Shown: piece after piece, positions 1-7,841 of the stretch
Position numbering within the stretch: position 1 is the stretch's first letter
Layout of the letters: every line of letters starts with the position of its first letter
DNA from: Natrinema sp031626495
Lineage (GTDB): Archaea; Halobacteriota; Halobacteria; Halobacteriales; Natrialbaceae
Length of the DNA stretch: 64,000 nucleotides
NCBI RefSeq assembly: GCF_031626495.1
Contig: NZ_JAMQOJ010000007.1
Location: forward strand, 1-64,000
Reading direction: 5' to 3'
Notes under the pieces: generated by a model
The model's input: only the letters and a program-made list of their open reading frames with translations
Database searches by the model: none
Told to the model about the DNA's origin: nothing
Made by a program: the position numbers and the translations under genes

Positions 1-200
1 GATGACACACGGTCGGTCGCGATGACCGGTCGGGCGTCACCGAACTACCAAGGCTAACATCAGATCCCATCTGTACGGCGGACCGCAGGGGTAGGATCCT
101 CATTTCCTTCGGACGTATTCGTAAGCCATCTGGGGTACATAACCCCTTCGGACTACGACCGCCCGAGTGACGACCCGCAGCGAGCGGGGCGTCGTTCACG
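1..200 (-). promoter_or_regulatory. 16S rRNA operon leader (pre-rRNA 5' external spacer)
   Basis: Read on the minus strand, 120-1 closely follows the leader just upstream of haloarchaeal 16S genes: an element beginning GTCCGAAGGAAATGAGGATC, then CTGCGGTCCGCCGTACAGAT and GATGTTAGCCTTGGTAGTTC. In known haloarchaeal rrn operons this stretch carries one strand of the 16S processing stem, which is cut at a bulge-helix-bulge motif. The 16S gene itself would begin left of base 1 and is not in the window. The match rests on recalled haloarchaeal leader sequences, not an alignment. Confidence 0.88.
108..145 (-). promoter_or_regulatory. rRNA promoter P4 (proximal)
   Basis: On the minus strand a TATA-like TTATGTAC (142-135) follows TCCGAAGGGG. 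About 25 nt downstream lies TACGAATACG, the expected start area, just before the conserved leader. It is the copy nearest 16S and differs most from the other three, as the proximal rrn promoter does in related genera. Confidence 0.7.
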
Positions 201-236
201 TCATATCCGAATACCCTCGTACACTTAAGGGCGTCG
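189..236 (-). promoter_or_regulatory. rRNA promoter P3
   Basis: The minus strand reads CGACGCCCTTAAGTGT (TATA-like TTAAGTGT at 228-221) and then, about 25 nt on, GTGAACGACG (198-189). CGAYGCCCTTAAGT followed by TGCGAACGACG is the classic repeated promoter/start block of haloarchaeal rrn operons, so the start is expected near 198. Confidence 0.82.
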
Positions 237-270
237 GATCGTTCCCCAGCCGGAAATCGCATCCGGCGGG

Positions 271-318
271 GACTTTCGCGTATTCTGAAGTACGCGCCCA
301 GAGTATATAAGGGCGTCG
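271..318 (-). promoter_or_regulatory. rRNA promoter P2
   Basis: The minus strand reads ACGACGCCCTTATATACT with the TATA box TTATATAC at 310-303. The start-site element TACGCGAAAG lies at 282-273. It has the same block structure as P1 and P3, about 82 bp upstream of P3. Confidence 0.82.
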
Positions 319-467
319 TACTGAGACACCGAGATCCGGCGTCAAACGCGATCGATCCGAACGCCCTCGAGACGACCGACGGACGAGCCGTCGGTCGTGA
401 CGAGGAAACGGAATATTTCCTGCCTCCGTGCCGGGTCCCGGCCGGAGGGAACGTGGCGGCGTGCGCC

Positions 468-518
468 ACGTCGTTCGCATTAGTATGGAATCCCCGGTCC
501 ATACATAAGGCCGTCGTC
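468..518 (-). promoter_or_regulatory. rRNA promoter P1 (distal)
   Basis: The minus strand reads GACGACGGCCTTATGTAT (TATA box TTATGTAT at 508-501) followed about 25 nt later by TGCGAACGACG (480-470), an exact copy of the conserved rrn start element. It lies about 198 bp upstream of P2. No open frame with haloarchaeal codon bias covers this region. Confidence 0.82.
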
Positions 519-819
519 TCGTCCGGCCATTGACCATCGTTGGCATTCAGCCGGGGAACACGTTCTCGAGTGCAAGACAGTCGTCGATGTCTCCAACGGG
601 AATCGGTCGTCTCGAGACTCGAGGAGCGTTCTCACCGTGATCACGGGGCTATCCAGAAGGGCGATGACTCGTCGACCGGAGCCGTAGGGAATCGACGCGA
701 ACCAGCGACTCGAGTTGCGCTGGGGATTCGACACTGCCGTCGGCGAGCAAGAACCGACTATACGCTGAATATAACCGCCACTGCGACAGAGGCCGTGCGT
801 CGGCCGCGATTCGGGCAGT
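519..819. other. gene-free spacer upstream of rRNA promoters
   Basis: About 300 bases between the distal rRNA promoter and the 3' end of the neighbouring minus-strand gene. Open frames exist here on both strands, but their proteins are Arg/Ser-rich without recognisable motifs and look like chance frames. I see no RNA gene or repeat. Confidence 0.6.
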
Positions 820-1425
820 TCACCGGTTCGAACGTGAGTCGTTCGTCTCCGGGAGGAGCCGTTTACCACCGAGCAGGCACTGGCGAAGAACCGGCGCGCC
901 GTCGTAGAGCCAGAGAGAGAAGGCGAGCGCGGCCAGTCCTAACTGGAGCCAGACGTACGTCGAGACGTCCCCTGCGAGGAGTTCGCCCAGATAGCGGCCG
1001 AACAGGGTACCGAACGAGTCGAGGAAGCCTCGACTGGGCGGATGCCCCGTGACGGTCTCGACCGGCCAGAGCATGAGTTCGACCTGGACGATACCCTGGC
1101 TGACGTAGGAGTAGAGGAGATCGGCGGGGGGATGCAGCAGCGACCCGACAGCGAAGGCGAGACCGGTTCGCGGACGACCGGCCGCGGCCGCGACGGTTCC
1201 GACGGTGATCGAGAGCGGGACGAGGAAGAACACCGAGTGGCCGATCGCGTACCCCGCGTCGAAGACGCCGAACTCCCACGCGAGGGGCTTGTCGATCAGA
1301 TCGGGGAGGGTCGACGCCAGCACGACGGCGAACGCCTCGAGCCCGCTGGGCGAGTCGCGGAAGACGAGGTGACAGCCCACTGAATACGCGAGATAACCAA
1401 CGATCGCGTGTTCCCATGGCCACAT
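820..1425 (-). CDS. membrane-bound metal-dependent hydrolase-like protein (DUF457/YdjM type)
   Basis: 201 aa integral membrane protein with about four or five hydrophobic segments. The N-terminal MWPWEHAIVGYL, LPDLIDKPLAW near residue 40, GHSVFF near 62 and LHPPADLLY near 97 fit the spaced His/Asp signatures of the YdjM/DUF457 membrane hydrolase-like family. The substrate is unknown in this family. The start is ATG at 1425. The C-terminus ends in a charged tail (PETNDSRSNR). It is a single gene transcribed toward the rRNA promoters. A second member of the same broad family lies at 9480-10457. Confidence 0.8.
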   Translation of the reverse strand: MWPWEHAIVGYLAYSVGCHLVFRDSPSGLEAFAVVLASTLPDLIDKPLAWEFGVFDAGYAIGHSVFFLVPLSITVGTVAAAAGRPRTGLAFAVGSLLHPPADLLYSYVSQGIVQVELMLWPVETVTGHPPSRGFLDSFGTLFGRYLGELLAGDVSTYVWLQLGLAALAFSLWLYDGAPVLRQCLLGGKRLLPETNDSRSNR

Positions 1426-1592
1426 AGGACGGTGGTACGGTGGACGCGGAATAGTTATGCAGGACTTGCCGACCGGGACGAACGTGACTACACTGTTTCT
1501 TCGAAGCGGGACGGACCGAAATACTCCCGAGAGCCGGTTCGAAACAGAGAAAGAGCCTATTACCGGCCGCGTACACCGGTCGGTCTGACCGG

Positions 1593-2432
1593 CTACGCCC
1601 AGACTGTGCGAGTATCCCGGACGAACGTCCGAAAGTCCGTCGGCGGACGGCCGAGAAGCGACCGGGCGTCGTCGGTCACTCGGTCCGCCAGTCCGAGCCG
1701 TGCAGTAGTGTAGATCGCGGCCATCACACCGGTCTTCGCGAGGTCACCCTCGAGTCGGTACCGCGAGAGCAAAAACCGAGGAAGCGAGGGATCGGTGTAC
1801 TCGACCTCGTGCTCGAGTGCCGCCGAGAGCACCGCACAGACCTCGGCGTACGAGAGCGCGTCCGGACCGGTGAGGTCGTACGCGCCGGTGATCCCCTCAC
1901 GAAGTGTGCGGACGGCGACGGCGGCGACGTCTCGAGCGTCTACCAGGCTCGTCTTCCCGTCGCCGGCGGGGACTGCCAGCCGACCGTCGCGGATCTCCTC
2001 GCGGTGAGTCGTCGAGAGGTTCTGCATGAAAAACGAGGCGCGCAGGAACGTCGTCTCGAGGCCGGCGTCGGCGAGCCACGACTCGATGCGCGCGTGGGGG
2101 ACGAGCGGGTTCCGATCGGCACCGATGACCGAGAGGAAGACGACGCGTTCGACCCCGGCACCGACGGCGGCCACCAGAGCTGGAACGGCATCTCGACGGA
2201 CTCGAGAGAGCGCGGGTGGGCGAACGAGGAACATCGCGTCTGCGTCGGCGAACGCATCTCGATAGGTCGTCGGGTCGGTGAAATCGAAGGCGACGGTCGC
2301 ACAGTCCAGTCGATCACGGGCGCGGGCGGGATCGCGACTCGCGGCGGTGACGGTGACGTCGGACGCGTCGCGAAGGCCGTCGACGACGTGGCGACCGACG
2401 GTCCCGGTCGCGCCCGTGACGAGGACGTTCAC
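1593..2432 (-). CDS. NmrA/HSCARG-like NAD(P)-binding protein
   Basis: 279 aa atypical short-chain dehydrogenase of the NmrA type. The N-terminus MNVLVTGATGTVGRHVV is a Rossmann GxxGxxG motif. The family's PVVDVRDVA-like element appears as SLVDARDVAAVAV near residue 165, and a C-terminal helical part follows. No SDR Tyr-x-x-x-Lys pair is evident, as usual for NmrA proteins, which often sense redox cofactors rather than catalyse. The start is GTG at 2432, overlapping the TGA of the upstream gene by four bases (GTGA), so the two are translationally coupled. Probably controlled by the palindrome at 2714-2731. Confidence 0.85.
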   Translation of the reverse strand: MNVLVTGATGTVGRHVVDGLRDASDVTVTAASRDPARARDRLDCATVAFDFTDPTTYRDAFADADAMFLVRPPALSRVRRDAVPALVAAVGAGVERVVFLSVIGADRNPLVPHARIESWLADAGLETTFLRASFFMQNLSTTHREEIRDGRLAVPAGDGKTSLVDARDVAAVAVRTLREGITGAYDLTGPDALSYAEVCAVLSAALEHEVEYTDPSLPRFLLSRYRLEGDLAKTGVMAAIYTTARLGLADRVTDDARSLLGRPPTDFRTFVRDTRTVWA

Positions 2433-2677
2433 GCGGGTCCCACCTTCGGCAGGTCGCGGACGAACTCCTCCCCCTCGAGACAGTCGAGGATGAACCGCGC
2501 GACGTCGGCGCGGTCGATCGATTCGAAGCCCAGCGCGAGGTCACCGGCGCGGTACTCGCCCGTCGGATCGCCCTCGGTGAGCCGCGGCGCGCGGACGACG
2601 GTGTGCCCGCGCTCGAGCGCCTGCCGACAGAGCGGGCGGCCGGTCCGACCGGTCGCCCCGAAAATTGCGATTTGCAT
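2429..2677 (-). CDS. internally deleted NAD(P)H-binding (NmrA-like) protein
   Basis: 82 aa from ATG 2677. Residues 1-29 are a normal Rossmann start (MQIAIFGATGRTGRPL...GHTVV). Residue 30 onward (RAPRLTEGDPTGEYR ... IDRADVARFILD) is the characteristic C-terminal end of the same family, whose members are about 200-220 aa. The middle of roughly 120-140 residues is missing, yet the frame is kept. The protein may be non-functional or kept for coupling to the next gene. A TATA-like CTTATGAAT (2707-2699) lies about 26 nt before the ATG, so the transcript is likely leaderless, with the 18-bp palindrome just upstream. Confidence 0.8.
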   Translation of the reverse strand: MQIAIFGATGRTGRPLCRQALERGHTVVRAPRLTEGDPTGEYRAGDLALGFESIDRADVARFILDCLEGEEFVRDLPKVGPA

Positions 2678-2713
2678 AGCCGTCGTTTCGGCGGCTCGAT
2701 TCATAAGGTTGTG

Positions 2714-2731
2714 ACTTCGAAGTTTCGAAGT
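2714..2731. promoter_or_regulatory. palindromic operator, copy 1 (likely HxlR-family regulator)
   Basis: ACTTCGAAGTTTCGAAGT is a perfect inverted repeat of 8-bp arms with a 2-bp centre. It abuts the TATA box of the minus-strand NmrA gene and sits about 45 bp from the TATA-like element of the regulator gene. A near copy lies at 3302-3319 before the ABC exporter. Confidence 0.8.
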
Positions 2732-2806
2732 AGTGGCGTCGAGACCGATGCCTGTCCGATAGTTAGAGACGCGAAGTATTAGTTTTCGGCTCGCTCAGTG
2801 TGGGGT

Positions 2807-3283
2807 ATGAACGAGGAGCCGAACGACGCGCGTTCGAACGGAGAGGCCGGCCGAGACGGTGGACAGGCGCCGTCCGACATCGAGACGGTTCCGGGGCTAG
2901 ACGCCGGCCGGTCACAGGAGACTGCGCGAGCGCTCCGCGACCGACTCGAACCGGACGAGCGCGAGCGGGTCGAACGGACCGTCGCCCGGCTACTGGATCT
3001 CCTCGGGAAGGCCCACGCGATGGCGATCCTTTCGACGTTCGCGTTCGCAGACGGGCCGCTCCGTTTCTCGGAGATCGAGGAGCGCCTCGAGGTGCCGGCG
3101 AACACCCTCACCGAGCGGCTCAAAGAGCTGGTCGCGGCCGGGTTGCTCCGGCGGGAGGCCTACGACGAGGTCCCACCGCGGGTCGAGTACGAACCGACCG
3201 AGAAGGGCCGAGCAGCGTTTCCGGCGTTCGGCCACCTGCACGCGTGGGCCATCGAGCACGACCTCGAGCCCGTCGAGGAGTGA
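2807..3283 (+). CDS. HxlR/winged-helix transcriptional regulator
   Basis: 158 aa from ATG 2807. The first 55 residues are polar and probably disordered. Residues 60-150 form a winged helix of the HxlR type: LLGKAHAMAILSTFAF (helix 1), RFSEIEERLEVPANTLTERL (recognition helices), ELVAAGLLRREAY (wing entry) and YEPTEKGRAAFPA. In-frame codons upstream (GTG 2798) are less likely, because a TATA-like GTATTAG near 2776-2782 places the transcript start at about 2805, making this a leaderless gene. It sits between two copies of an 18-bp palindrome and is the natural candidate to bind them, repressing the NmrA genes and the ABC exporter. The ligand is unknown. Confidence 0.85.
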   Translation: MNEEPNDARSNGEAGRDGGQAPSDIETVPGLDAGRSQETARALRDRLEPDERERVERTVARLLDLLGKAHAMAILSTFAFADGPLRFSEIEERLEVPANTLTERLKELVAAGLLRREAYDEVPPRVEYEPTEKGRAAFPAFGHLHAWAIEHDLEPVEE

Positions 3284-3301
3284 CGAGCGCCGATAGTTCG
3301 G

Positions 3302-3319
3302 ACTCCGAAGTTGCGAAGT
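3302..3319. promoter_or_regulatory. palindromic operator, copy 2
   Basis: ACTCCGAAGTTGCGAAGT matches copy 1 (2714-2731) at 16 of 18 positions and, like copy 1, is followed by AGT. It lies just upstream of the TATA-like CTATAT (3336-3341) of the exporter gene that starts at 3366, so binding would block or recruit factors at that promoter. Confidence 0.75.
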
Positions 3320-3365
3320 AGTTTCGAACTCACAGCTATATCCAGTTGCTCGCCCAAACACGACT

Positions 3366-4439
3366 GTGACCGACTACGCAATCGAGGCCCGGGACGTGGC
3401 GGTGACGTACGCGGACGGGACCGAGGCGGTCCGCGGCGTCGACCTGCTCGTCGACGAAGGCGAGTTCTTCGGCTTCCTCGGGCCCAACGGTGCGGGGAAG
3501 ACGACGGTGATCAAGACGCTGGTGACGCTGTTGCGCCCGACGGCTGGCTCGGTGGAGGTCAACGGCTTCGACGCAATCGCCGACCCACACAGCGTGCGGG
3601 CGACGGTCGGCTACATGGCCCAGGAGACGAGCATCGATCCGGAGCTGACCGCCCACGAGAACCTCCGGTTCGCCTGCGACGCCTACGGGGTGCCGAAAGC
3701 GAATCGAACGGACCGGATCGACGAGTTGCTCGAGCTCGTCGAACTGACCGACGTGGCGGACAAGGTCGCTGACGACTTCTCGGGCGGGATGAAGAAACGC
3801 CTCGACGCGGCGACCGCGCTGGTCCACCGGCCGCAGTTAGTGTTCCTCGACGAACCGACGACCGGACTCGATCCGGCGGCGCGAAACCGCCTCTGGGAGT
3901 ACTTCCGGCGGATCAACGACGAAGGGACGACGGTCTTCCTGACGACGCAGTACCTGGAAGAGGCCGACCAACTGTGCGATCGGCTGTCGGTCATCCAGCG
4001 CGGGCGGGTCGTCGCTGACGGGTCGCCCGCCGAACTGAAGCGCCGCGTCGGCGGCGAGATCCTCGGCGTCGAACTGGCGGATCCCGACGCGAGCGAACGG
4101 GCGGCGACGGTTGCGCGCGAAAAGGGGCTGTTCGCCGAGGGTGCGACGATCGAGCGGACCGAGTCGGGGATCGAGGTGACCGCGCGCGACGCGCGGACGC
4201 GCGGAACGGATCTGTTGGTCGCGCTGCGGGACGCCGGCATCGACGTGGTCGGGTTCGACGTCCGCGCGCCGACGCTCGACGACGTGTTCCTCGCCGTAAC
4301 CGACGACCGTCCGGACGCTGGGGTGGGAACCGGGGGAGAGTCGGCGGCGGCCGACGCCGTGCGATCGGAGCCGACCGGCGACGGTGCCCCCGTCGCCGGC
4401 GACGGGACGGAAACCGGCGGAACGGGAGGTGACCGATGA
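3366..4439 (+). CDS. ABC transporter ATP-binding protein, DrrA type
   Basis: 357 aa ATPase of an ABC-2 exporter. Walker A is GPNGAGKTT (about residues 39-47), the signature is FSGGMKKRLDA (about 140-150), Walker B is LVFLDEPTTGLD (about 160-171), and an H-loop equivalent reads FLTTQYLEEADQL, where Gln replaces the usual His as in many DrrA proteins. The last 45 residues are a low-complexity Gly/Asp/Thr-rich tail. The start is GTG 3366, about 27 nt after a TATA-like box, so leaderless. It overlaps the permease gene by four bases (ATGA). The substrate is unknown; drugs or lipids are typical for the family. Confidence 0.92.
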   Translation: MTDYAIEARDVAVTYADGTEAVRGVDLLVDEGEFFGFLGPNGAGKTTVIKTLVTLLRPTAGSVEVNGFDAIADPHSVRATVGYMAQETSIDPELTAHENLRFACDAYGVPKANRTDRIDELLELVELTDVADKVADDFSGGMKKRLDAATALVHRPQLVFLDEPTTGLDPAARNRLWEYFRRINDEGTTVFLTTQYLEEADQLCDRLSVIQRGRVVADGSPAELKRRVGGEILGVELADPDASERAATVAREKGLFAEGATIERTESGIEVTARDARTRGTDLLVALRDAGIDVVGFDVRAPTLDDVFLAVTDDRPDAGVGTGGESAAADAVRSEPTGDGAPVAGDGTETGGTGGDR

Positions 4440-5278
4440 GCACGCCGAACGTCGACCGTCACGGCGGCGGGTTCGCGAGCGACGTGTGGGTCACGTTCGT
4501 CCGGTGGACGATCAAGTCCGTCCGGAACCCGTTCGTCCTCGTCGTCTCGCTGATCCAGCCGATCATCTTCCTCGTGCTGTTCACGCAGGTGTTCGGCGGC
4601 GTGGCGACGGGTGCGCTGCCCGGAATCACCTACGAGACCTACCTCGTACCGGCGATCGTGATCCAGGTGGCGCTGGTCGCGGCCGCGACCTCGGGCATCG
4701 GGCTGGTCAACGACATCGAGACCGGCATGTTCGAGAAGATCCTGGTCAGTCCGATGAACCGGACCGCCGTCTTCCTCGGGAAGACGCTAGCCGAGATCGT
4801 CCGCATCGTCGCTCAGGTGACGATCGTGATGGGACTCGGCGTCCTGCTCGGCGCAGAGATCGAGACGGGGCTCGTCGGTGCCGTCGCCATCGCCGGCATC
4901 TGCGTCGTGTTCTCGGTCTGGTTCACCGCGTTCTCGAACGTGCTGGCCGTCGTCACTCGAGACGAGGAGTCGACGATCATCGGGGCGAACCTGCTGCAAC
5001 TGCCCCTGCTGTTCGTCTCGAGTGCGTTCCTCCCGCTGCCGGCGCTGCCGGACTGGATCCAGACGGTCGCGACGTTCAACCCGATCACCTACGGCGTCGA
5101 CGCCGCCCGCGCAGTGATGCTCGGCGAGGACACGATGACGGTCATCGAGGTCACGCGGTTCGAGGGAATGTGGAACACGCTCGTCCCCGCGCTGGCCGTC
5201 CTCGTCGGGCTCGCGCTGGTGTTCGGCTCGGTGGCAATCTACGCCATCGGCCGCGCCGCCAGCGCCGACGTCAAGTAA
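4436..5278 (+). CDS. ABC-2 type permease, DrrB type
   Basis: 280 aa, six predicted membrane segments. The N-terminal VWVTFVRWTIKSVRNPFVLV leads into helix 1 (VVSLIQPIIFLVLFTQVFGG), and the family hallmark LPDWIQTVATFNPITYGVDA lies near residues 203-222. It pairs with the ATPase encoded just upstream. The start ATG 4436 overlaps the ATPase stop and is preceded by GGGAGGTGA, a good ribosome binding site. Likely part of the HxlR-controlled operon. Confidence 0.92.
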   Translation: MSTPNVDRHGGGFASDVWVTFVRWTIKSVRNPFVLVVSLIQPIIFLVLFTQVFGGVATGALPGITYETYLVPAIVIQVALVAAATSGIGLVNDIETGMFEKILVSPMNRTAVFLGKTLAEIVRIVAQVTIVMGLGVLLGAEIETGLVGAVAIAGICVVFSVWFTAFSNVLAVVTRDEESTIIGANLLQLPLLFVSSAFLPLPALPDWIQTVATFNPITYGVDAARAVMLGEDTMTVIEVTRFEGMWNTLVPALAVLVGLALVFGSVAIYAIGRAASADVK

Positions 5279-5363
5279 CTGACTTGAGCCGTCGACGCGT
5301 GGCGGAGACGTCGGGCGTGGGAATAACCGACATCGTTTAGCGACAGTGCTCGTAGGAGTAGGC

Positions 5364-5585
5364 ATGGACCGTTCGGGATTCGTCAAACTCGCGGTCATCG
5401 CGTTCGGACTGGTGATCGTGAGCTTCGTCGTTCGGGGGCTGAGCCGGATCGTTCTCGAGGTCGAGATCGCGAACCTCCTGCAGGCGCCGTTCGCGCTCGT
5501 CGGCTTCGGCCTCCTCGTCTATCTGTTCGTCAGGGCGACCCTCGACGCCGTCGGAATCTGGGAGGTCGAGAACCCGGACGCGTGA
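5364..5585 (+). CDS. small two-helix membrane protein
   Basis: 73 aa with two clear hydrophobic segments, about residues 8-24 (LAVIAFGLVIVSFVVRG) and 41-60 (APFALVGFGLLVYLFVRATL). No function recognised; such short membrane proteins are common and conserved among haloarchaea. ATG 5364 is preferred over the upstream GTG 5346 because the extension (MLVGVG) is covered by the likely promoter. It ends 43 bases before hisD. Confidence 0.7.
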   Translation: MDRSGFVKLAVIAFGLVIVSFVVRGLSRIVLEVEIANLLQAPFALVGFGLLVYLFVRATLDAVGIWEVENPDA

Positions 5586-5628
5586 GCATAAGGAAACCGT
5601 TTTTCGCCCGCCGCTCGAATCCGGAGTC

Positions 5629-6921
5629 ATGACTATCGACGTGCAGCCGATCGCCGACCTCGGGCCGGCCGATCGCGCGGCCTTTTTCGAGCGCGACGCC
5701 GGCATCGAGGCCGTCAGAGAGGACGTTCGCGGGATCGTCGATCGGGTCCGCGAAGAGGGCGACGTGGCCGTCCGCGAGTTCACGAGCGAGTTCGACGGCG
5801 TCGAACTCGGCAACCTCGAGATCACCGACGACTGCGAGCGGGCCTACGACGAGGTGGACGCCGAGATCAGAGCGGCGATCGAGACCGCCGCGGGGAACGT
5901 CCGCGAGTTCCACGAGGCCCAGCTCCCGGAGGACTGGCGGCGGGAGTTCGGCGACGGCCGCACGCTGGGTCGCCGCTTTCGGCCGCTCGATCGCGTCGGC
6001 GTCTACGTCCCCGGCGGCTCGGCGGCCTACCCCTCGAGTGCGATCATGGGGATCGTTCCGGCGGTCGTCGTGGGCGTCGACCACGTCGCGGTCGTCACGC
6101 CGCCGGCCGACGAGTTGAATCCCGTCACGCTGGCGGCCATCCACGCCGCTGGGGCGGACGTCGTCTACAGCGTCGGCGGCGCACAGGCGATTTCGGGGCT
6201 GGCCTACGGGACGGAGACGATCGACCGCGTCCAGAAGATCGTCGGTCCGGGGAACAAGTGGGTGACCGCGGCCAAAGCCGAGGTCCGCGGTGACGTCGAG
6301 ATCGACTTCCTCGCCGGACCGAGCGAGGTCGTCGCGATCGCAGACGGAAGCGCGACCCCCGAACTGGTCGCCGCCGAACTCGTCGCCCAGGCCGAACACG
6401 ACCCCAACGCCTCGGTCGTGGCCGTCACCGACGACGAGGCGACAGCCGACGCCGTCGCCGACGCCGTCGACGAGCGAGCGAACGGGCGCGAACGCGAGGA
6501 CGTGATCCGCGAGGCCCTGACGAACGACGCGAGCGGTGTGCTCCTCGCTCGCTCGATGAGCGAGGCCATCCTCTTTACGGAGGAGTACGCCCCAGAGCAC
6601 CTCTCGGTCATCGCCGACGACGAAGAGTCGATCGTCGACCGGATCGACAGCGCGGGGAGCGTCTTCCTCGGGCCGAACACCCCCGTCGCGGCCGGGGACT
6701 ACGCCAGCGGGACCAACCACGTCCTGCCGACCAACGGCGGCGCGCGGGTGACCGGCGGACTCTCCGTCGAAACGTTCCTCCGATCGACGACGGTCCAGCG
6801 CCTCTCGAGCGAGGGGCTCGCAGACCTGGGCGAGACGATCACGACCCTCGCCGACGCCGAGGGGCTCGAGGCCCACGCCGAGAGCGTTCGACTTCGGCTC
6901 GACGACGAGCGAGATCCGTAG
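5629..6921 (+). CDS. hisD: histidinol dehydrogenase
   Basis: 430 aa, the usual HisD length. It catalyses the last two steps of histidine synthesis (L-histidinol to L-histidine via the aldehyde, NAD+ dependent, zinc enzyme). Diagnostic stretches are RPLDRVGVYVPGGSAAYPSS, QKIVGPGNKWVTAAK, IDFLAGPSEVV, AQAEHDPNAS (Gln/His zinc-site region), YAPEHLSV (catalytic Glu-His) and GDYASGTNHVLPT (Asp/His zinc site). All key residues are present. It stands alone, as his genes are usually scattered in haloarchaea. Confidence 0.97.
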   Translation: MTIDVQPIADLGPADRAAFFERDAGIEAVREDVRGIVDRVREEGDVAVREFTSEFDGVELGNLEITDDCERAYDEVDAEIRAAIETAAGNVREFHEAQLPEDWRREFGDGRTLGRRFRPLDRVGVYVPGGSAAYPSSAIMGIVPAVVVGVDHVAVVTPPADELNPVTLAAIHAAGADVVYSVGGAQAISGLAYGTETIDRVQKIVGPGNKWVTAAKAEVRGDVEIDFLAGPSEVVAIADGSATPELVAAELVAQAEHDPNASVVAVTDDEATADAVADAVDERANGREREDVIREALTNDASGVLLARSMSEAILFTEEYAPEHLSVIADDEESIVDRIDSAGSVFLGPNTPVAAGDYASGTNHVLPTNGGARVTGGLSVETFLRSTTVQRLSSEGLADLGETITTLADAEGLEAHAESVRLRLDDERDP

Positions 6922-7012
6922 CGAACGGTAATAGATCGTTGGTCGACGGCGGTCTCAGGTTACCAAAGTGCAAACTGGTTTTACGTAGGTGGAGGCCAAA
7001 GGAGGAGGTGAG

Positions 7013-7225
7013 ATGGAACCGCGTGTCGATCCGACTGACGGGCGCGTCCTCGAGCGCAACTACGACTACGCCCAGAAGAACGTGCGGCTCCTCTCGATGT
7101 GGTACGGCTGTGACCTCGAACGGATGCTCGAGCTACTGGCGGAACACGACATCGAACTCTCGCGGAACGACGAGCGACAGTTCGGAACCTGCTACCGCTC
7201 GTTCCGGCGCCGATCGAGTTGCTGA
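7013..7225 (+). CDS. small uncharacterised protein
   Basis: 70 aa. ATG 7013 is chosen because GGAGGAGGTGA (7001-7011) is a strong ribosome binding site and the extension back to 6989 would be translated from it. The sequence (LERNYDYAQKNVRLLSMWYG near residues 10-30) is helical with a Tyr/Trp patch. There are no metal motifs or membrane segments. Codon bias suits a real gene, but I do not recognise the family. Confidence 0.6.
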   Translation: MEPRVDPTDGRVLERNYDYAQKNVRLLSMWYGCDLERMLELLAEHDIELSRNDERQFGTCYRSFRRRSSC

Positions 7226-7329
7226 CGGACGCCGGCAGCGACCACAGAGAGGAGCGTAACCGGATGGGGCTAGCCCGCTCGCGTTCGAATGGCGTCACAG
7301 TTAACATCGTCGCGCGGAAAGGTATCGGT

Positions 7330-7704
7330 ATGAGTACGGACAGTATGGACGGCGGGCAGGCCGACACCCAGCCGGAGATCGAAGTGACCGAGGACGCCGC
7401 CGAGCAGGCGCTGGCCCTGCTCGAGGGGGAGGACCTCGACGTGACGGAGGCCGGCCTCCGGCTGTTCGTCCAGCAGGGCGGCTGTGCCGGCCTGTCCTAC
7501 GGCATGCGGTTCGACGACGAGCCGGACGAGGACGACACGATCTACGAACATCACGACCTGCGCGTGTTCGTCGATCCGGCGAGTCTCAAGTACATCGAGG
7601 GGAGCGTGCTCGACTACGAGGACGGGCTCCAGGCCGAGGGGTTCCACGTGGACAACCCGAACGTCGTCAGCGAGTGCGGCTGTGGCGAATCGTTCCGAAC
7701 GTAA
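7330..7704 (+). CDS. iron-sulfur cluster assembly A-type carrier (IscA/ErpA/HesB)
   Basis: 124 aa. The A-type carrier fold is marked by VTEDAAEQALALLEGE, LRLFVQQGGCAGLSYGMRF (first conserved Cys), LRVFVDPASLKYIEGSVLDY and SECGCGESF, which gives the C-terminal Cys-x-Cys. These three Cys bind the cluster or iron passed to apo-proteins. ATG 7330 is chosen because upstream sequence lacks coding character. Other Fe-S and redox helpers in the window (NifU-like 48507, BolA 48899) are distant. Confidence 0.93.
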   Translation: MSTDSMDGGQADTQPEIEVTEDAAEQALALLEGEDLDVTEAGLRLFVQQGGCAGLSYGMRFDDEPDEDDTIYEHHDLRVFVDPASLKYIEGSVLDYEDGLQAEGFHVDNPNVVSECGCGESFRT

Positions 7705-7841
7705 TCCCGACCCGGCCGTCAGCGGACGTTTTGGTACCGTCCCTCGTTTTCCGTTATCACGCCGATAGACGGCAGTCAGTTCGGCGATTCCAACCGAAAA
7801 AACGAGAGACTGCGAGACGACGACCGAGTCGGCGGCTCGGC

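Noticed and set aside
196..546. 116-codon minus-strand frame
   Set aside because: It spans three rRNA promoters, is Arg-rich and has no motif; conserved promoter blocks explain the sequence better.
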